From positions 1 to 59,120 of the forward strand of contig JAFGHB010000076.1 of NCBI GenBank assembly GCA_016930255.1: DNA of 59,120 nucleotides, read 5' to 3'. A model generated the notes under the pieces. That model was given only the letters and a program-made list of their open reading frames with translations. It was not told the origin of the DNA and ran no database searches. The stretch comes from Methanomicrobia archaeon. GTDB taxonomy: Archaea > Halobacteriota > Syntropharchaeia > Alkanophagales > Methanospirareceae. Positions 9,239 through 18,595 of the stretch are shown piece after piece. Each line of letters begins with the position of its first letter. Position 1 is the stretch's first letter. Position numbers and translations under genes: made by a program.

Positions 9239-10204
9239 ATGATAAAGCGTATTGGTGTGTTAACGAGCGGTGGCGATGCGCCTGGAATGAATGCGGCGAT
9301 TCGGAGTGTGGTACGATACGGCGTGCATCATAACGTCGAGGTGATCGGGATCTTTCGCGGCTACGCGGGGTTGATTGACGGAGAAGTGAAGGCGTTGGAC
9401 CACCGCTCGGTTTCGGGTATTATTAACAGGGGCGGGACGATTCTGGAGACCGCCCGCTGTGACGAATTTTTAACGGAAGCGGGGCAGCGAAAGGCGGTAG
9501 AGGTCGTAAAACGGAATAATATCGATGCGTTAGTTCTGATTGGAGGAGATGGCACGTATCGAGGGGGGATTCAGCTCTGGGAGAAGTGGCATATCCCGTG
9601 CGTCGGTGTACCGGCAACGATTGATAACGATGTTAGTGGCACCGATATCACTATTGGTGCGGACACCGCGATAAATACCGCCTTGGAAGCAACCGATAAG
9701 ATTCGGGATACCGGCACGAGCATGGAGCGGATTTTTGTGGTCGAAGTCATGGGTAGAGAGAGCGGCTACATTGCGATCCAGGTTGCGTTGGCGAGCGGCG
9801 CCGAAGAGGTGCTGGTTCCTGAATTGAGTTATGAGTTAGAGGACATGGCCCAGGATATTGCCAAAGGGAGTCTCAAAGGAAAAAAGAGCTGGATTATTAT
9901 CGTTGCGGAAGGCGAAGCGAAGGCAGACGATATTGCGAAGATGATCACCGATATGACGGGATTAGAGACACGAGTGGCGGTATTAGGCCATATTCAACGA
10001 GGAGGAAATCCCACCGCGCAGGATCGCATCTTGGCAACCCGGTTGGGTGCAGCCGCGGTCGATTTACTTTTAAACGGTGAGTTTTGCAAAGCAGTGGGCG
10101 TACAGGATGGTAGAGTTACGGCCGTGGAGTTCCAGCTCGCGATAAAGGTGAAGGAGACGAATACGATCGATTCGTTCTATCAACTATTGAGGAATTTGAC
10201 ATAA
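9239..10204 (+). CDS. pfkA: ATP-dependent 6-phosphofructokinase (bacterial PfkA family)
   Basis: This enzyme phosphorylates fructose 6-phosphate to fructose 1,6-bisphosphate. The 321 residues match the usual length of bacterial-type PFK. Visible motifs are the ATP loop GGDAPGMNA (11-19), GGDG (102-105), PATIDND (125-131, catalytic aspartates), GADTA (140-144) and MGRESGYIA. Gly in GGDG, where PPi-dependent enzymes have Asp, and Ala rather than Lys before TIDND, both point to ATP as donor. Most archaea that run an Embden-Meyerhof route use ADP-dependent PFK of a different fold, so this type is unusual in an archaeal setting. It lies 18 bases upstream of a class II aldolase, the next glycolytic enzyme. 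Confidence 0.93.
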   Translation: MIKRIGVLTSGGDAPGMNAAIRSVVRYGVHHNVEVIGIFRGYAGLIDGEVKALDHRSVSGIINRGGTILETARCDEFLTEAGQRKAVEVVKRNNIDALVLIGGDGTYRGGIQLWEKWHIPCVGVPATIDNDVSGTDITIGADTAINTALEATDKIRDTGTSMERIFVVEVMGRESGYIAIQVALASGAEEVLVPELSYELEDMAQDIAKGSLKGKKSWIIIVAEGEAKADDIAKMITDMTGLETRVAVLGHIQRGGNPTAQDRILATRLGAAAVDLLLNGEFCKAVGVQDGRVTAVEFQLAIKVKETNTIDSFYQLLRNLT

Positions 10205-10222
10205 GATGAAGAGCCGAGTACC

Positions 10223-11485
10223 ATGACGGAAGAGGGAGAATTGGATCTGGATGAACTGGTACGCGAATTGGTGCTAACCGAAACGCTAAAGACGAAATCA
10301 GAGGTATTTTCTACGATTTCGCACGTAGCAGAAGCGCAGGGGATCTTCCCCGCTTCTATCCTTCCCCTGTATCGCGCACGGGGCCGGGGGGATTTTAGCG
10401 GCTTCACAGTGCCCGCAATAAATTTGAGGACGCTTACGTACGATCTAGCACGCACCATTTTCCGGGTTGCCAAGCGGAACCACGCAGGCGCTTTCATCTT
10501 CGAGATCGCCAGAAGTGAGATCGGGTACACGGCGCAGCGTCCTCTGGAATATGCCGGCGTGTGCCTGGCTGCGGCGCTAAAAGAGAAGTGGCACGGCGCG
10601 GTATTTCTTCAAGGGGATCATTTCCAGGTGAATTCGAAGAACTATCGCCAGAATTCCGAGGAAGAAATAGCAAAACTGCGCGATCTTATCCGGGAGGCGA
10701 TAGCAGCGGGCTTTTATAATATCGATATTGACAGCTCCACCCTGGTGGACTTGAGCAAGAAGGGACTGAAAGAGCAGCAGAAGTTAAATTATACCGTCTG
10801 TGCTGATTTGACTACGTTTATTCGGGCGATCCAGCCGGAGGGTGTCGAGGTTTCTGTTGGCGGTGAGATCGGCGAGATAGGAAAGGAGAACTCGACGCCC
10901 GAAGAGCTAGAGGCGTTTATGGACGGCTATCAAGAAGCATTAGGGCCGTCATTGACAGGAATAAGTAAGATCAGTGTGCAAACCGGGACGTCCCACGGTG
11001 GGGTGGTTTTACCGGACGGGCGCATTGCCAGTGTGAAGCTGGACTTTGAAACGTTAAAGACACTTTCGCGATTGGCACGCGAGAAATTCGCGCTAGCGGG
11101 TGCGGTGCAGCACGGCGCTTCGACGTTACCGGCGGAAGCGTTTCATACATTCCCGGAAGTCGACACGGCTGAGGTGCACTTGGCCACGCAGTTCCAGAAT
11201 ATGGTATACGAAAGCGCTTATTTCCCTCCTGAGTTAAAGGAGAAGGTGTATGCGTGGCTCAAAGAGAACCATCGGGATGAATGGCACGAAGGGCAGACGG
11301 AGGAGCAGTTTATTTATAAGACGCGCAAAAAAGCGCTGGGGCCCTTTAAAAGAGAGATTGTGGGCCTCGAACCGGAAATACGGGACGCGATTGCGGCAGA
11401 GGTCGAGGCGAAACTCAATTTCCTCTTTAAGGAGTTGAAGGTAGTAAATACGCTATCGGTTGTTAATCGGTATATAACCGTGTAG
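10223..11485 (+). CDS. Class II (zinc) fructose-bisphosphate aldolase family protein
   Basis: This 420-residue protein is predicted to cleave or form fructose 1,6-bisphosphate. Class II features are visible: a zinc-type histidine in QGDHF (about 133), an acidic segment EIGEIGKENST (215-225), TGTSHGG with His near 258 and QHGAST with His near 297. It is longer than E. coli FbaA by about 60 residues because of a C-terminal extension rich in charged helix. Typical archaeal aldolases are class I or the bifunctional FBPA/P, so a class II enzyme is noteworthy. It follows pfkA directly and precedes ftr by a few bases, suggesting one transcript. A related ketose-bisphosphate or tagatose-bisphosphate specificity cannot be excluded. 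Confidence 0.82.
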   Translation: MTEEGELDLDELVRELVLTETLKTKSEVFSTISHVAEAQGIFPASILPLYRARGRGDFSGFTVPAINLRTLTYDLARTIFRVAKRNHAGAFIFEIARSEIGYTAQRPLEYAGVCLAAALKEKWHGAVFLQGDHFQVNSKNYRQNSEEEIAKLRDLIREAIAAGFYNIDIDSSTLVDLSKKGLKEQQKLNYTVCADLTTFIRAIQPEGVEVSVGGEIGEIGKENSTPEELEAFMDGYQEALGPSLTGISKISVQTGTSHGGVVLPDGRIASVKLDFETLKTLSRLAREKFALAGAVQHGASTLPAEAFHTFPEVDTAEVHLATQFQNMVYESAYFPPELKEKVYAWLKENHRDEWHEGQTEEQFIYKTRKKALGPFKREIVGLEPEIRDAIAAEVEAKLNFLFKELKVVNTLSVVNRYITV

Positions 11486-11490
11486 AAAAT

Positions 11491-12387
11491 GTGAGGAACA
11501 AGGAAATGGAGATAGAAGACACGTATTGTGAGGCGTTTGATGGGTTGGTTGCACGAGTCTGCGTTACCGCGCGTGACGAGCGGAGGTTGAAGCAAGCGGC
11601 GTATAATGCCACGGCACTGCCCTGCACGGTCTTTGGCGAGTCAGAAGGCGGAATCGAGCAGTGGCTGCTGGGAGATAAGACGCCAGACGGCCGAAAAGGC
11701 GCTTTGATTCAACTCTGGGTGAATTACGGTGCGGCGGACGCACCCCAGAAGCTGGAATACGAGGTGTCGAAACGGATACGGCAGGGAATCCTGGTCGTGC
11801 CGACGACGTCAGTCTTCAATGCGCTTGCTTCTCCCGATACGTTCGAGACGATGGAGCAAATAGGGCACTGCGGTGATGGTTACGAGACCGTTGAGCGTCG
11901 GTATGGAAGAGAGGTCATCGCGGTGCCGATCATGATGGGCGAGTTCGTGATCGAGCGCTCTTTAGGCTATAAGAAGGGCGTGATGGGCGGCAACGTGTGG
12001 TTCCTCTGTGACAGTATGAAATCGGCATTAGAATCAGGTGAAAGAGCTATAGCCGCGATAGAAAACGTAGAAGGTGCCGTGACGCCGTTCGGTATCTGCT
12101 CCGCAGGCTCGAAACCTGAGACGAACTATCCCGAGATCGGGCCGACGACGAACCATTGGTACTGCCCGACTTTAACGCGGCAGATAAGCGATTCGAAAGT
12201 ACCGGACGGTGTGCAGTGCATTCCGGAAATCGTGATTAACGGCTTATCGCTCGATTCGGTAAAGGATGCGATGCGCGCAGCGATCGCGAGCGTACGGGAT
12301 GTTAAGGGGGTGGTGAAGATCTCCGCGGGTAATTACGGTGGTAAATTAGGTAAGTCTAAGATCTATTTGAAAGAGCTGGTGGAGTGA
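11491..12387 (+). CDS. ftr: Formylmethanofuran:tetrahydromethanopterin formyltransferase
   Basis: Ftr moves the formyl group between formylmethanofuran and tetrahydromethanopterin in the cytoplasm, the second step of CO2 reduction to methyl-H4MPT (or the reverse in oxidation). The family pattern runs the full length: IEDTYCEAF at the N-terminus, TTSVFNAL, GEFVIERS, GVMGGNVWF, AYCPT-like WYCPTLTR, CVYEIVINGL-like CIPEIVINGL and the terminal VKISAGNYGGKLGK. Length (298) is normal. The GTG at 11491 gives five extra residues; the ATG at 11506, giving MEIEDTY, agrees better with known homologues. It is the last gene of the pfkA-aldolase-ftr run. Confidence 0.95.
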   Translation: MRNKEMEIEDTYCEAFDGLVARVCVTARDERRLKQAAYNATALPCTVFGESEGGIEQWLLGDKTPDGRKGALIQLWVNYGAADAPQKLEYEVSKRIRQGILVVPTTSVFNALASPDTFETMEQIGHCGDGYETVERRYGREVIAVPIMMGEFVIERSLGYKKGVMGGNVWFLCDSMKSALESGERAIAAIENVEGAVTPFGICSAGSKPETNYPEIGPTTNHWYCPTLTRQISDSKVPDGVQCIPEIVINGLSLDSVKDAMRAAIASVRDVKGVVKISAGNYGGKLGKSKIYLKELVE

Positions 12388-12443
12388 AAGGGAGAGCTTT
12401 GTACAAACTTACGGTGAAAATACTCTTGAACGCTTATCCCGTC

Positions 12444-13268
12444 TTAGAATAGCCTTATCGCCTGTATCCAGTCATAGTAGGTTTTTCCGTTCGTATCCGT
12501 AAATTGAGTGCAATTTATCCAGCCGCTTTCGGTTGACAGTGTCCTATTATGGTGAATCTGCGGATAAGAGCCCGTGCGAATGCTATAATTGTACGTAGTT
12601 CCCGCATAAAGGGTAAATGAGTCGTTGAACGTTATGTTACGCCAGTCTCCCGAATAGCCATTCCATGTCGCCGTCACATTCCATTCGGTGTCACTCCATA
12701 TCTTTGCGTATTCGGTATGGCCACCGGTTCCAGGGCAGGAATAGGTGTACATTTTTGAGACGTTAATGTCAACGAAGGGAGTGATGGTGCCGGTATGGAT
12801 GCCTGAGATGCTGGGATATGGATTAGCTAAAGGGCCAGTGTCCAATACGGGTTCTTGAATGGGGATTCTTGTGATGTGATACTCCTCATTGCCGTTTAGG
12901 GAGACGCGACAGTCCGTCGCATTATAGCTCCCGTACACTTCTACCGTATCACCAATGGCGATGTCATCATCGAAATATCCCCATGGGAATGGCGGCCCAG
13001 AAACCAGACGAACTTCCAGTTCCGGGCACGGTGTGGGTCCACTTATCACCCCCTCAACGGTTACATCCCACCATTTTGTTCCAATCAAACCTTCCGGGTA
13101 GCGATCGGTTACCGTGCCTGTGAGTCTGATATCATCAGCATTCGCAAGTGTAACGGAGGTCGATAAGAGAGCGACAATCATTACGAAAGCAACTGCAATC
13201 ACCACCACCTTCGAGCCCGTGGCGCAACTATCTTTTCCCACCGCTCTTCTACACTGCCTTAGTTTCAT
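12444..13268 (-). CDS. Secreted protein with C-terminal PGTGGHTEY domain
   Basis: This 274-residue protein starts with a charged segment followed by a hydrophobic signal sequence (about residues 20-42) ending in TLANA, a plausible signal-peptidase site. Residues of about 45-130 form a small beta-rich domain (LTGTVTDRYPEGLIGTKWW ... GDTVEVYG), possibly an OB-like fold. Residues 135-274 closely match the C-terminal domain of the giant protein at the window start: YPSISGIHTG, CPGTGGHTEY, ATWNGY, SIRTGSYPQI, INCTQFTD and DWIQAIRLF all have counterparts. The domain is probably extracellular and perhaps adhesive or structural. The gene is convergent with ftr and divergent from the dehydrogenase at 13527. 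Confidence 0.82.
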   Translation of the reverse strand: MKLRQCRRAVGKDSCATGSKVVVIAVAFVMIVALLSTSVTLANADDIRLTGTVTDRYPEGLIGTKWWDVTVEGVISGPTPCPELEVRLVSGPPFPWGYFDDDIAIGDTVEVYGSYNATDCRVSLNGNEEYHITRIPIQEPVLDTGPLANPYPSISGIHTGTITPFVDINVSKMYTYSCPGTGGHTEYAKIWSDTEWNVTATWNGYSGDWRNITFNDSFTLYAGTTYNYSIRTGSYPQIHHNRTLSTESGWINCTQFTDTNGKTYYDWIQAIRLF

Positions 13269-13526
13269 CAGTGATCAGAAATCGTCAACTGCTTTGATAA
13301 AGTTAAAGATTCCGGTTTCTTCCTTTCATTCAATTACCACTCAAATCTTTACGTCTCTCTCCCCTCTCGTCTTGATGTGAGTGAGCACCTTTTTCGGTTC
13401 GTGTTGGTGGTCGTTTCACGAACATTTTTATCTCCGTAGGTGGTTTGAAGTACCGGGAGAAAGAATCATTGTTCTTCGCTTTGTTTATTTAGAACGAGCG
13501 AACCCACGAGGTAGACGAAAAGAAAA

Positions 13527-14678
13527 ATGAAGAGCTATAAGATTGCGGTCATGCGTGGCGACGGGATCGGGCCGGAGATAATAGAAGAAGGGCTGAAGGT
13601 GCTCGATGCGGTCTCCGAGCGCGAGAATTTTGAACTCGACTGGGTGGAATATCCGCACGGTGCGGATCATTATATGGAGACCGGCGAGTTGTTGAGTGAG
13701 GAGACGTTAAAGGAGTTGGAGCGGTACGCGGCGATCTATTTCGGCTGCATCGGCGATCCGCGGCTGGAGCCCGGCGTCCTGGAGCAGGGGATACTGCTCG
13801 CGCTCCGGTTCTATTTCGATCAGTACGTGAATTTGAGACCGGTGAAGCTTCTGGAAGGTGTTCGCACACCGCTGGCGGACAAAGGACCCGCAGATATTGA
13901 TATAACCGTGGTGCGTGAGAACACCGAGGATTTCTATATCGGCATTGGCGGCCGTGCAAAAGGCAGTGGCAGTGGTAGCAGCGGCAAAACGCACGACGTC
14001 TTGGAGATCATGCGGACGCTCTATCAGGTCAAGTTCGATCTGGACATCGAGACCGATTCGGACGAGCTCGCGTACCAAATCGGCGTGGTGACGAATGAGG
14101 GCTGCGAACGCGTGATACGGTTCGCCTTTGAACTCGCGCGTGCGACGGGTAAGACGAAGGTGACGAGCGTGGACAAGGCGAACGTCCTGACGCACTGCTA
14201 CGGGTTCTGGCGCGAGGTGTTCACCGGCGTGGCGAAGGGCTACCCAGAGATGGAGACCGAGTTCAATTTCGTCGACGCGATCACCATGTGGTTCGTGAAG
14301 AATCCCGAGTGGTATCAGGTTGTCGTGACGCCGAACATGTTTGGCGATATTATCACGGACCTCGGCGCGATGATTCAGGGCGGCCTGGGCCTCGCACCGG
14401 GCGGGAACATCAATCCCGACGGCGTGTCCATGTTCGAGCCCATTCACGGCTCCGCACCAAAATATAAGGGCAAAAACGTCTCGAACCCGATTGCAACGAT
14501 CTGGGCCGGCGCGATGCTGTTAGACACAATCGGCGAAAAGCCTGCTGCTGAACAGGTCATAGCAGCGATTGAAACGGTCTTGCGAGAAGGCAAGGTGCGC
14601 ACCTACGACCTCGGCGGCAGCTCGAAGACGAGCGAGGTCGGCGACGCGATCGTTGCGAAGATCCGGGCACAGGCTTGA
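13527..14678 (+). CDS. leuB: 3-isopropylmalate/isocitrate dehydrogenase family protein
   Basis: This 383-residue beta-decarboxylating dehydrogenase probably oxidises 3-isopropylmalate with NAD in leucine synthesis. It shows GDGIGPEI at the N-terminus, the substrate arginine segment [21 protein letters not shown] with the YxG environment, DKANVL, the metal-binding [12 protein letters not shown] and the nucleotide loop [17 protein letters not shown] Gly/Ser-rich insert ([13 protein letters not shown]) follows the active-site loop. [10 protein letters not shown] is also seen in tartrate/D-malate-type homologues, so the substrate is less certain than the family. No other leu genes are nearby. Its local GC content is higher than that of its neighbours. 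Confidence 0.8.
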   Translation: MKSYKIAVMRGDGIGPEIIEEGLKVLDAVSERENFELDWVEYPHGADHYMETGELLSEETLKELERYAAIYFGCIGDPRLEPGVLEQGILLALRFYFDQYVNLRPVKLLEGVRTPLADKGPADIDITVVRENTEDFYIGIGGRAKGSGSGSSGKTHDVLEIMRTLYQVKFDLDIETDSDELAYQIGVVTNEGCERVIRFAFELARATGKTKVTSVDKANVLTHCYGFWREVFTGVAKGYPEMETEFNFVDAITMWFVKNPEWYQVVVTPNMFGDIITDLGAMIQGGLGLAPGGNINPDGVSMFEPIHGSAPKYKGKNVSNPIATIWAGAMLLDTIGEKPAAEQVIAAIETVLREGKVRTYDLGGSSKTSEVGDAIVAKIRAQA

Positions 14679-14770
14679 GTATCGTTCAAGTACAGGCGGT
14701 TTGAGAGCAGAACGGCACGAGCGAGTTCTTAAAAAAGCCTGCTTTTTTTCTGCTCTGATCCTCCCTACCA

Positions 14771-14921
14771 GATCGAGCCAGTTATGCTACGTTGTGGACT
14801 CCAAAAGGAGCTGCTCAGCTATCCTTTCCAGCCTGCTCAGCTCTCTTCGCCGGAACCCGATAAAGAGCTCGGGGGGTTTACCGCCAACGCACGTCTTTGT
14901 CTTCGCACTGCGTGGCAGCAC
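14771..14921. repeat. Direct repeat copy 1 (151 bp, about 90% identical to 18759-18909)
   Basis: Aligned by eye without gaps, this stretch matches 18759-18909 with about 15 mismatches in 151 positions and the same orientation. It begins GATCGAGCCAGTTATGCTAC. The two copies bracket the two pilin-like secreted protein genes (14942-18559). The copy corresponds to the 3' end of the gene at 18775-19176. Confidence 0.9.
14787..14921 (-). pseudogene. 3' fragment of a duplicate of the gene at 18775-19176
   Basis: On the minus strand this stretch reads VLPRSAKTKTCVGGKPP then LFIGFRRRELSRLERIAEQL and ends LLLESTT-stop. It corresponds to the last 45 residues or so of the intact protein at 18775-19176. 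No 5' part is present: homology stops about 20 bases short of the stop codon of the adjacent secreted protein gene. Many differences between the copies are silent, so the fragment was probably once part of a full coding copy. Confidence 0.8.
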
Positions 14922-14941
14922 CTTTTTTGGGAGTTTACAGA

Positions 14942-16282
14942 TTATTCCTGTAGATCTACCAGCACCGTGTTCTTTTCTAAATATAGCCGAACGCCGTCCT
15001 CATGCCCGTAAAAATCCACGATCACTGAGTTATTTGCTGAACGGGTAACGGCATAATCGTAAGATTCGATTAACCCTGATGTTTCAAGCGTCTGATTAAG
15101 CCAGGCACCCCAGATTGCGGGATAATTGGTCGTAATCGTAACGGTTAGATTCGGGTACGAGAGGTTATCAGCAATAAGTTCATCATCGCTATTGCTCTGG
15201 AATAATCGGACAACATTCACAGGTGCTCCGATGAGTGCAGCCGGAGATCCTGTCAAATTGATAAGAGATATTCTCACGCTCGTACTCCCGTTCGTTTTGT
15301 TGAAGGAGAAAACCGAATTAGAAACAACGAAACCTCCTTCCTCCTGGCTCTTGATAACCGCTCCATTTTCATACGTGAGCGCATGGTCCGGGAGGTAGTA
15401 ATAATTGCTCGCGAAGGTGAGAGCGCCCAACGAGTTGGTGAGCACCACGTTTTCTGATGGAGACGAGAAATTCACGCTTGTATTCAGTAACGTGGGTGTT
15501 AGCATTGGATTCCACGTTTTGAACTCAGCGCGGTATTGAATATACCGATGCCCATCGGAAACAGAAGGCACGTCAGAGAGCGAAATCGTATTTACACCAT
15601 CATTTGATTCAATAGCCGGGCAGTCATACCAGTCTTTCGCATGCGTCATGTTGGGGAACATATCGGATCTGAGCTTCAGGGTGATTTGAGTATTGAACGG
15701 GAGCTGTGTGTACCACGAGAAGCCACCATACTTGACGTTGTTGCTGCCGATGTCTTTTCCAATCTGCCCGGTAAGGGCACTGAAGTTGGATTCAAGATCA
15801 CCACGTGAATACGGAGGCCCAAGAAGAGTCACATTACCAGAAGAAACCTTAACGTTGTTGAGCGTAGTAGCATTGAAATCTTCATCAGTCCACCTGCCGG
15901 AGTTGCCCGTTCCTGTTTCGTTCAATTTCACCGTAACGGTCCCGAAATTTGGTGAGAAGTTCAATGAGCCTGATGCAAGCGGTAATGAAAGCCTGGAATC
16001 CTTAAGAGGGGTCATTTGGATGGGCGCTGATGTAGATGCACCTCCCGATTGAGCACGTGAGAGATCCTGGATACCCGCATTGAGCACGATAAAATCTTCG
16101 AATACGGCGTTTGCGTGGTTAAACTCGCACGTCCGTGTGGCAATAGGCACCTGAAGTGGAAGATACAAAGCCGTCATGACAAGTGCGGTCGAGATGAGGA
16201 GGTATGCACCTAACGCTATGGAGAGCGCCTCCTCAGATCCGACAAGCGATCCTTTTCTTTTCCGTTTCATCTTATTCAGCAA
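14942..16282 (-). CDS. Secreted protein with archaeal pilin-like N-terminus
   Basis: The 446 residues begin with a basic stretch (MKRKRKG), then SEEALSIALGAYLLISTALVMTAL, a hydrophobic helix like that of archaeal type IV pilin-like proteins processed by a prepilin-type peptidase. The remaining chain is beta-rich, Ser/Thr/Asn-rich and full of N-glycosylation sequons, so it is probably outside the membrane. Its layout parallels the upstream 746-residue protein: both share a SDVPSVSDGHRYIQYRAEF-type segment, a YLPDHALTYENGA-type segment and a WNQTLETSGL-type C-terminal segment. The start may be the TTG at 16282 or the ATG at 16270; GAGAGGTG lies upstream. The function is unknown; a surface or pilus-associated role is inferred. 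Confidence 0.75.
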   Translation of the reverse strand: MLNKMKRKRKGSLVGSEEALSIALGAYLLISTALVMTALYLPLQVPIATRTCEFNHANAVFEDFIVLNAGIQDLSRAQSGGASTSAPIQMTPLKDSRLSLPLASGSLNFSPNFGTVTVKLNETGTGNSGRWTDEDFNATTLNNVKVSSGNVTLLGPPYSRGDLESNFSALTGQIGKDIGSNNVKYGGFSWYTQLPFNTQITLKLRSDMFPNMTHAKDWYDCPAIESNDGVNTISLSDVPSVSDGHRYIQYRAEFKTWNPMLTPTLLNTSVNFSSPSENVVLTNSLGALTFASNYYYLPDHALTYENGAVIKSQEEGGFVVSNSVFSFNKTNGSTSVRISLINLTGSPAALIGAPVNVVRLFQSNSDDELIADNLSYPNLTVTITTNYPAIWGAWLNQTLETSGLIESYDYAVTRSANNSVIVDFYGHEDGVRLYLEKNTVLVDLQE

Positions 16283-16318
16283 GCACCTCTCGAGATCGTG
16301 AAAAGGAGGAGAGTAAAG

Positions 16319-18559
16319 CTATTTTTCGATTCCTATCTGCGCTGCGGATTTCTTTAGCCATAAACTCGTAGGTCTCGATTCATCACCATAGAATATTAGT
16401 TGTCGCGTGGATCCATCACGCCTGATATAGTAGTTTCCCGGCGCGGTGCCCCAGGTCAGGCCTGCCTCTTTGCACGTCTCGTTAAACCAATTTTCCCACG
16501 CGGTTGGATAACGGGTAGTGACACTGAGGGTGAGATTATAGAAGATCAAACCGTCGGTGACCAGGGCAGCATCGTCGTAAGAAGCATGTATGGTTGAGCT
16601 CAATCCGCCACTGATGGTTCTGTTGCCACCTGTGAGACCAATATCAGTAACTTTGAGCGAGGTGAGATTGCCCTGTTTGCTCACCGAAATGGGTGGAGCG
16701 AAGATAAGGAAGTTGCCACCCGCCGTCTGGTTTCGTATCGTCGCACCGTGCGCATAGATGAGTTTGAAATTGGGAAGATACAGATAACGGCTGTTAAATT
16801 CGATGCAGCCGGAAGAGCTTGCAAGGACGGGTAGTTTCCCGTACTCGTAGGAGATATTAATCGCGTGGAGTACCGGCGTTCTACTGGGATTGAAGGTAAT
16901 GAGTTCTGCTCGCCATTGCAGATAGCGATGCCCATCTGAGACCGAAGATAGATCAGAGATGGCCTGGCCCGATACGACGGGCGGGCATTTCTCCCAGGGG
17001 AGGGCGTTCTTCATATTCGGATCCAGGGAAGACCGCACTTTCACGATTACATCGGTGCCAATCGGAATGGAAGCATCATAGGTGAGATTACCGTAGTGGA
17101 CGAGATAGTGCTGGGTATCGTACCCGATCTGTCCCTGGGATGGTGTCATGTTGGAGACGAGGTACCCAGAAGAGTGGTATAATATGGTGGGGATAAATGG
17201 CGCTCGATACACGCTTTTTTGACCCACGTTTCCGGGATCGCCGTACGAGGAGCCCGCTCCACCGGTTCCATTACCCACGTATAGACTGTTGTTTATCGCA
17301 TCGACACCAGGAGCTAAACTCTCGTCGTAGGTTACCTCAACAATTCCACCGCCGCCGCCACCACCTCCAGCACCGAAGTTAGTTTCACCCTCGCCGCCTT
17401 TACCGCCCACGGCATAGAGCCTTCCGGTGATGTTGACGGCATCGCCCTTTATGAGAATGTATCCGCCACTTCCGCCACCGCCACCGGCACCTTTGAAGAA
17501 GCCGCCCTTACCCTGATACTGCTCCTTGCCCTCACCGATTGAGCCGTTGGCGGAGATGATACCACTCAGGTCTATAAAGGTTGCTTCGAGCCAGATGAGC
17601 CCGCCACCGTCGCCGCCAGTCCCCCCGGAGCCGAGTGTCGGCTGACCTTGCGGTTCTCTCCAATCGCCACCGCCACCGCCACCAGAACCCATAGCCTCAA
17701 CCAGACCGGGTGCGCTTCCACCAGAGCCCGGGTTATTGCCCCCCGCGCCACCTGTTCCACCGTATCCGCCACCGCCGCCCCCTAACTCAAAATCGACACC
17801 ACCCAGTCCGCCACCGTCGCCGGATCCATTTTCTCCCGCGGCGCCACCAGGCCAGCCTTCACTACTTGCGGTTATCTCAGAACCAGCTTCCACAACGAGG
17901 TTTGAGGCATGAATCTTTATTGCGCCCCCTTTGATCGTCAGGGTTGCATTATTCCGCACAATGAACCAATCGTAATAGCAATCGTAACAATTGACCAGGA
18001 GGATGGTATCATTCTCGATGATCCTGTCCTCTTTTATCTCGGGCTCCAGGGTGGCGTCCCATGCGGTTACTTTGACATGGAAGCTGTCATTCTCGAAGGG
18101 CAAGAAATTGGTGGTATTCCAGGAGCCCGTTCCTGAGTCTTCTGTCGCATCAGGTGCACACGCCAGGCACTCGAAACCTTCTTCACCCGAGTCGAAGCGA
18201 AGTGAGCCGCCGGTACTATACACGCCGACGAGCGGAATGCTTCTTGATTCCATTCCGAGCGGACAGGCGGCCGATGACGTAGGATCTTCGCTTAACACGG
18301 CCATGTCGATGGTAGCACCGAGATCCGCGAAGTCCTGGATCACTTTGGACGCGTGCTCGGCTTCGAACTCCTTCGTCAATTCCGGAACCTGCTGCGCAAA
18401 GAGGATCGCAGTGGCAGAGAGCACAATACCCATGATGAGCACGAAGCCGATAACTACAGAGACTGCCTTTTCCGCTGCTAAGAAGCTCCTTATCCCTTTT
18501 TTCCGCATCATTTCCGAGTTTGACGTCAGTGCGCCCTGAGTGGCAAGAATAAACGCCAC
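16319..18559 (-). CDS. Large secreted protein with pilin-like N-terminus and Gly-rich beta region
   Basis: This protein is 746 residues from the GTG at 18559; the ATGs at 18511 and 18508 give MMRKKGIRSFL, a basic tail leading into AEKAVSVVIGFVLIMGIVLS. That is the pattern of archaeal DUF7289/pilin-like membrane-anchored surface proteins. Roughly residues 225-400 are extremely Gly-rich (GGGGGGYGGTGG and similar), probably a repetitive beta-structure. Downstream are SDLSSVSDGHRYLQWRAEL, YLPNFKLIYAHGA and WENWFNETCKEAGL, matching segments of the downstream 446-residue protein, so the pair arose by duplication and divergence. The two genes are 36 bases apart and likely co-transcribed. The role on the cell surface is inferred only. 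Confidence 0.78.
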   Translation of the reverse strand: MAFILATQGALTSNSEMMRKKGIRSFLAAEKAVSVVIGFVLIMGIVLSATAILFAQQVPELTKEFEAEHASKVIQDFADLGATIDMAVLSEDPTSSAACPLGMESRSIPLVGVYSTGGSLRFDSGEEGFECLACAPDATEDSGTGSWNTTNFLPFENDSFHVKVTAWDATLEPEIKEDRIIENDTILLVNCYDCYYDWFIVRNNATLTIKGGAIKIHASNLVVEAGSEITASSEGWPGGAAGENGSGDGGGLGGVDFELGGGGGGYGGTGGAGGNNPGSGGSAPGLVEAMGSGGGGGGDWREPQGQPTLGSGGTGGDGGGLIWLEATFIDLSGIISANGSIGEGKEQYQGKGGFFKGAGGGGGSGGYILIKGDAVNITGRLYAVGGKGGEGETNFGAGGGGGGGGIVEVTYDESLAPGVDAINNSLYVGNGTGGAGSSYGDPGNVGQKSVYRAPFIPTILYHSSGYLVSNMTPSQGQIGYDTQHYLVHYGNLTYDASIPIGTDVIVKVRSSLDPNMKNALPWEKCPPVVSGQAISDLSSVSDGHRYLQWRAELITFNPSRTPVLHAINISYEYGKLPVLASSSGCIEFNSRYLYLPNFKLIYAHGATIRNQTAGGNFLIFAPPISVSKQGNLTSLKVTDIGLTGGNRTISGGLSSTIHASYDDAALVTDGLIFYNLTLSVTTRYPTAWENWFNETCKEAGLTWGTAPGNYYIRRDGSTRQLIFYGDESRPTSLWLKKSAAQIGIEK

Positions 18560-18595
18560 GGCGTGGTTATTAGTACTAACAGAGCTCGGAGAGCG

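Noticed and set aside
17335-17880. Repeated CCGCC/CCACC units resembling a repeat array
   Set aside because: These are codons of the Gly-rich segment of the 746-residue protein; spacing is irregular and there are no CRISPR-like repeats and spacers.
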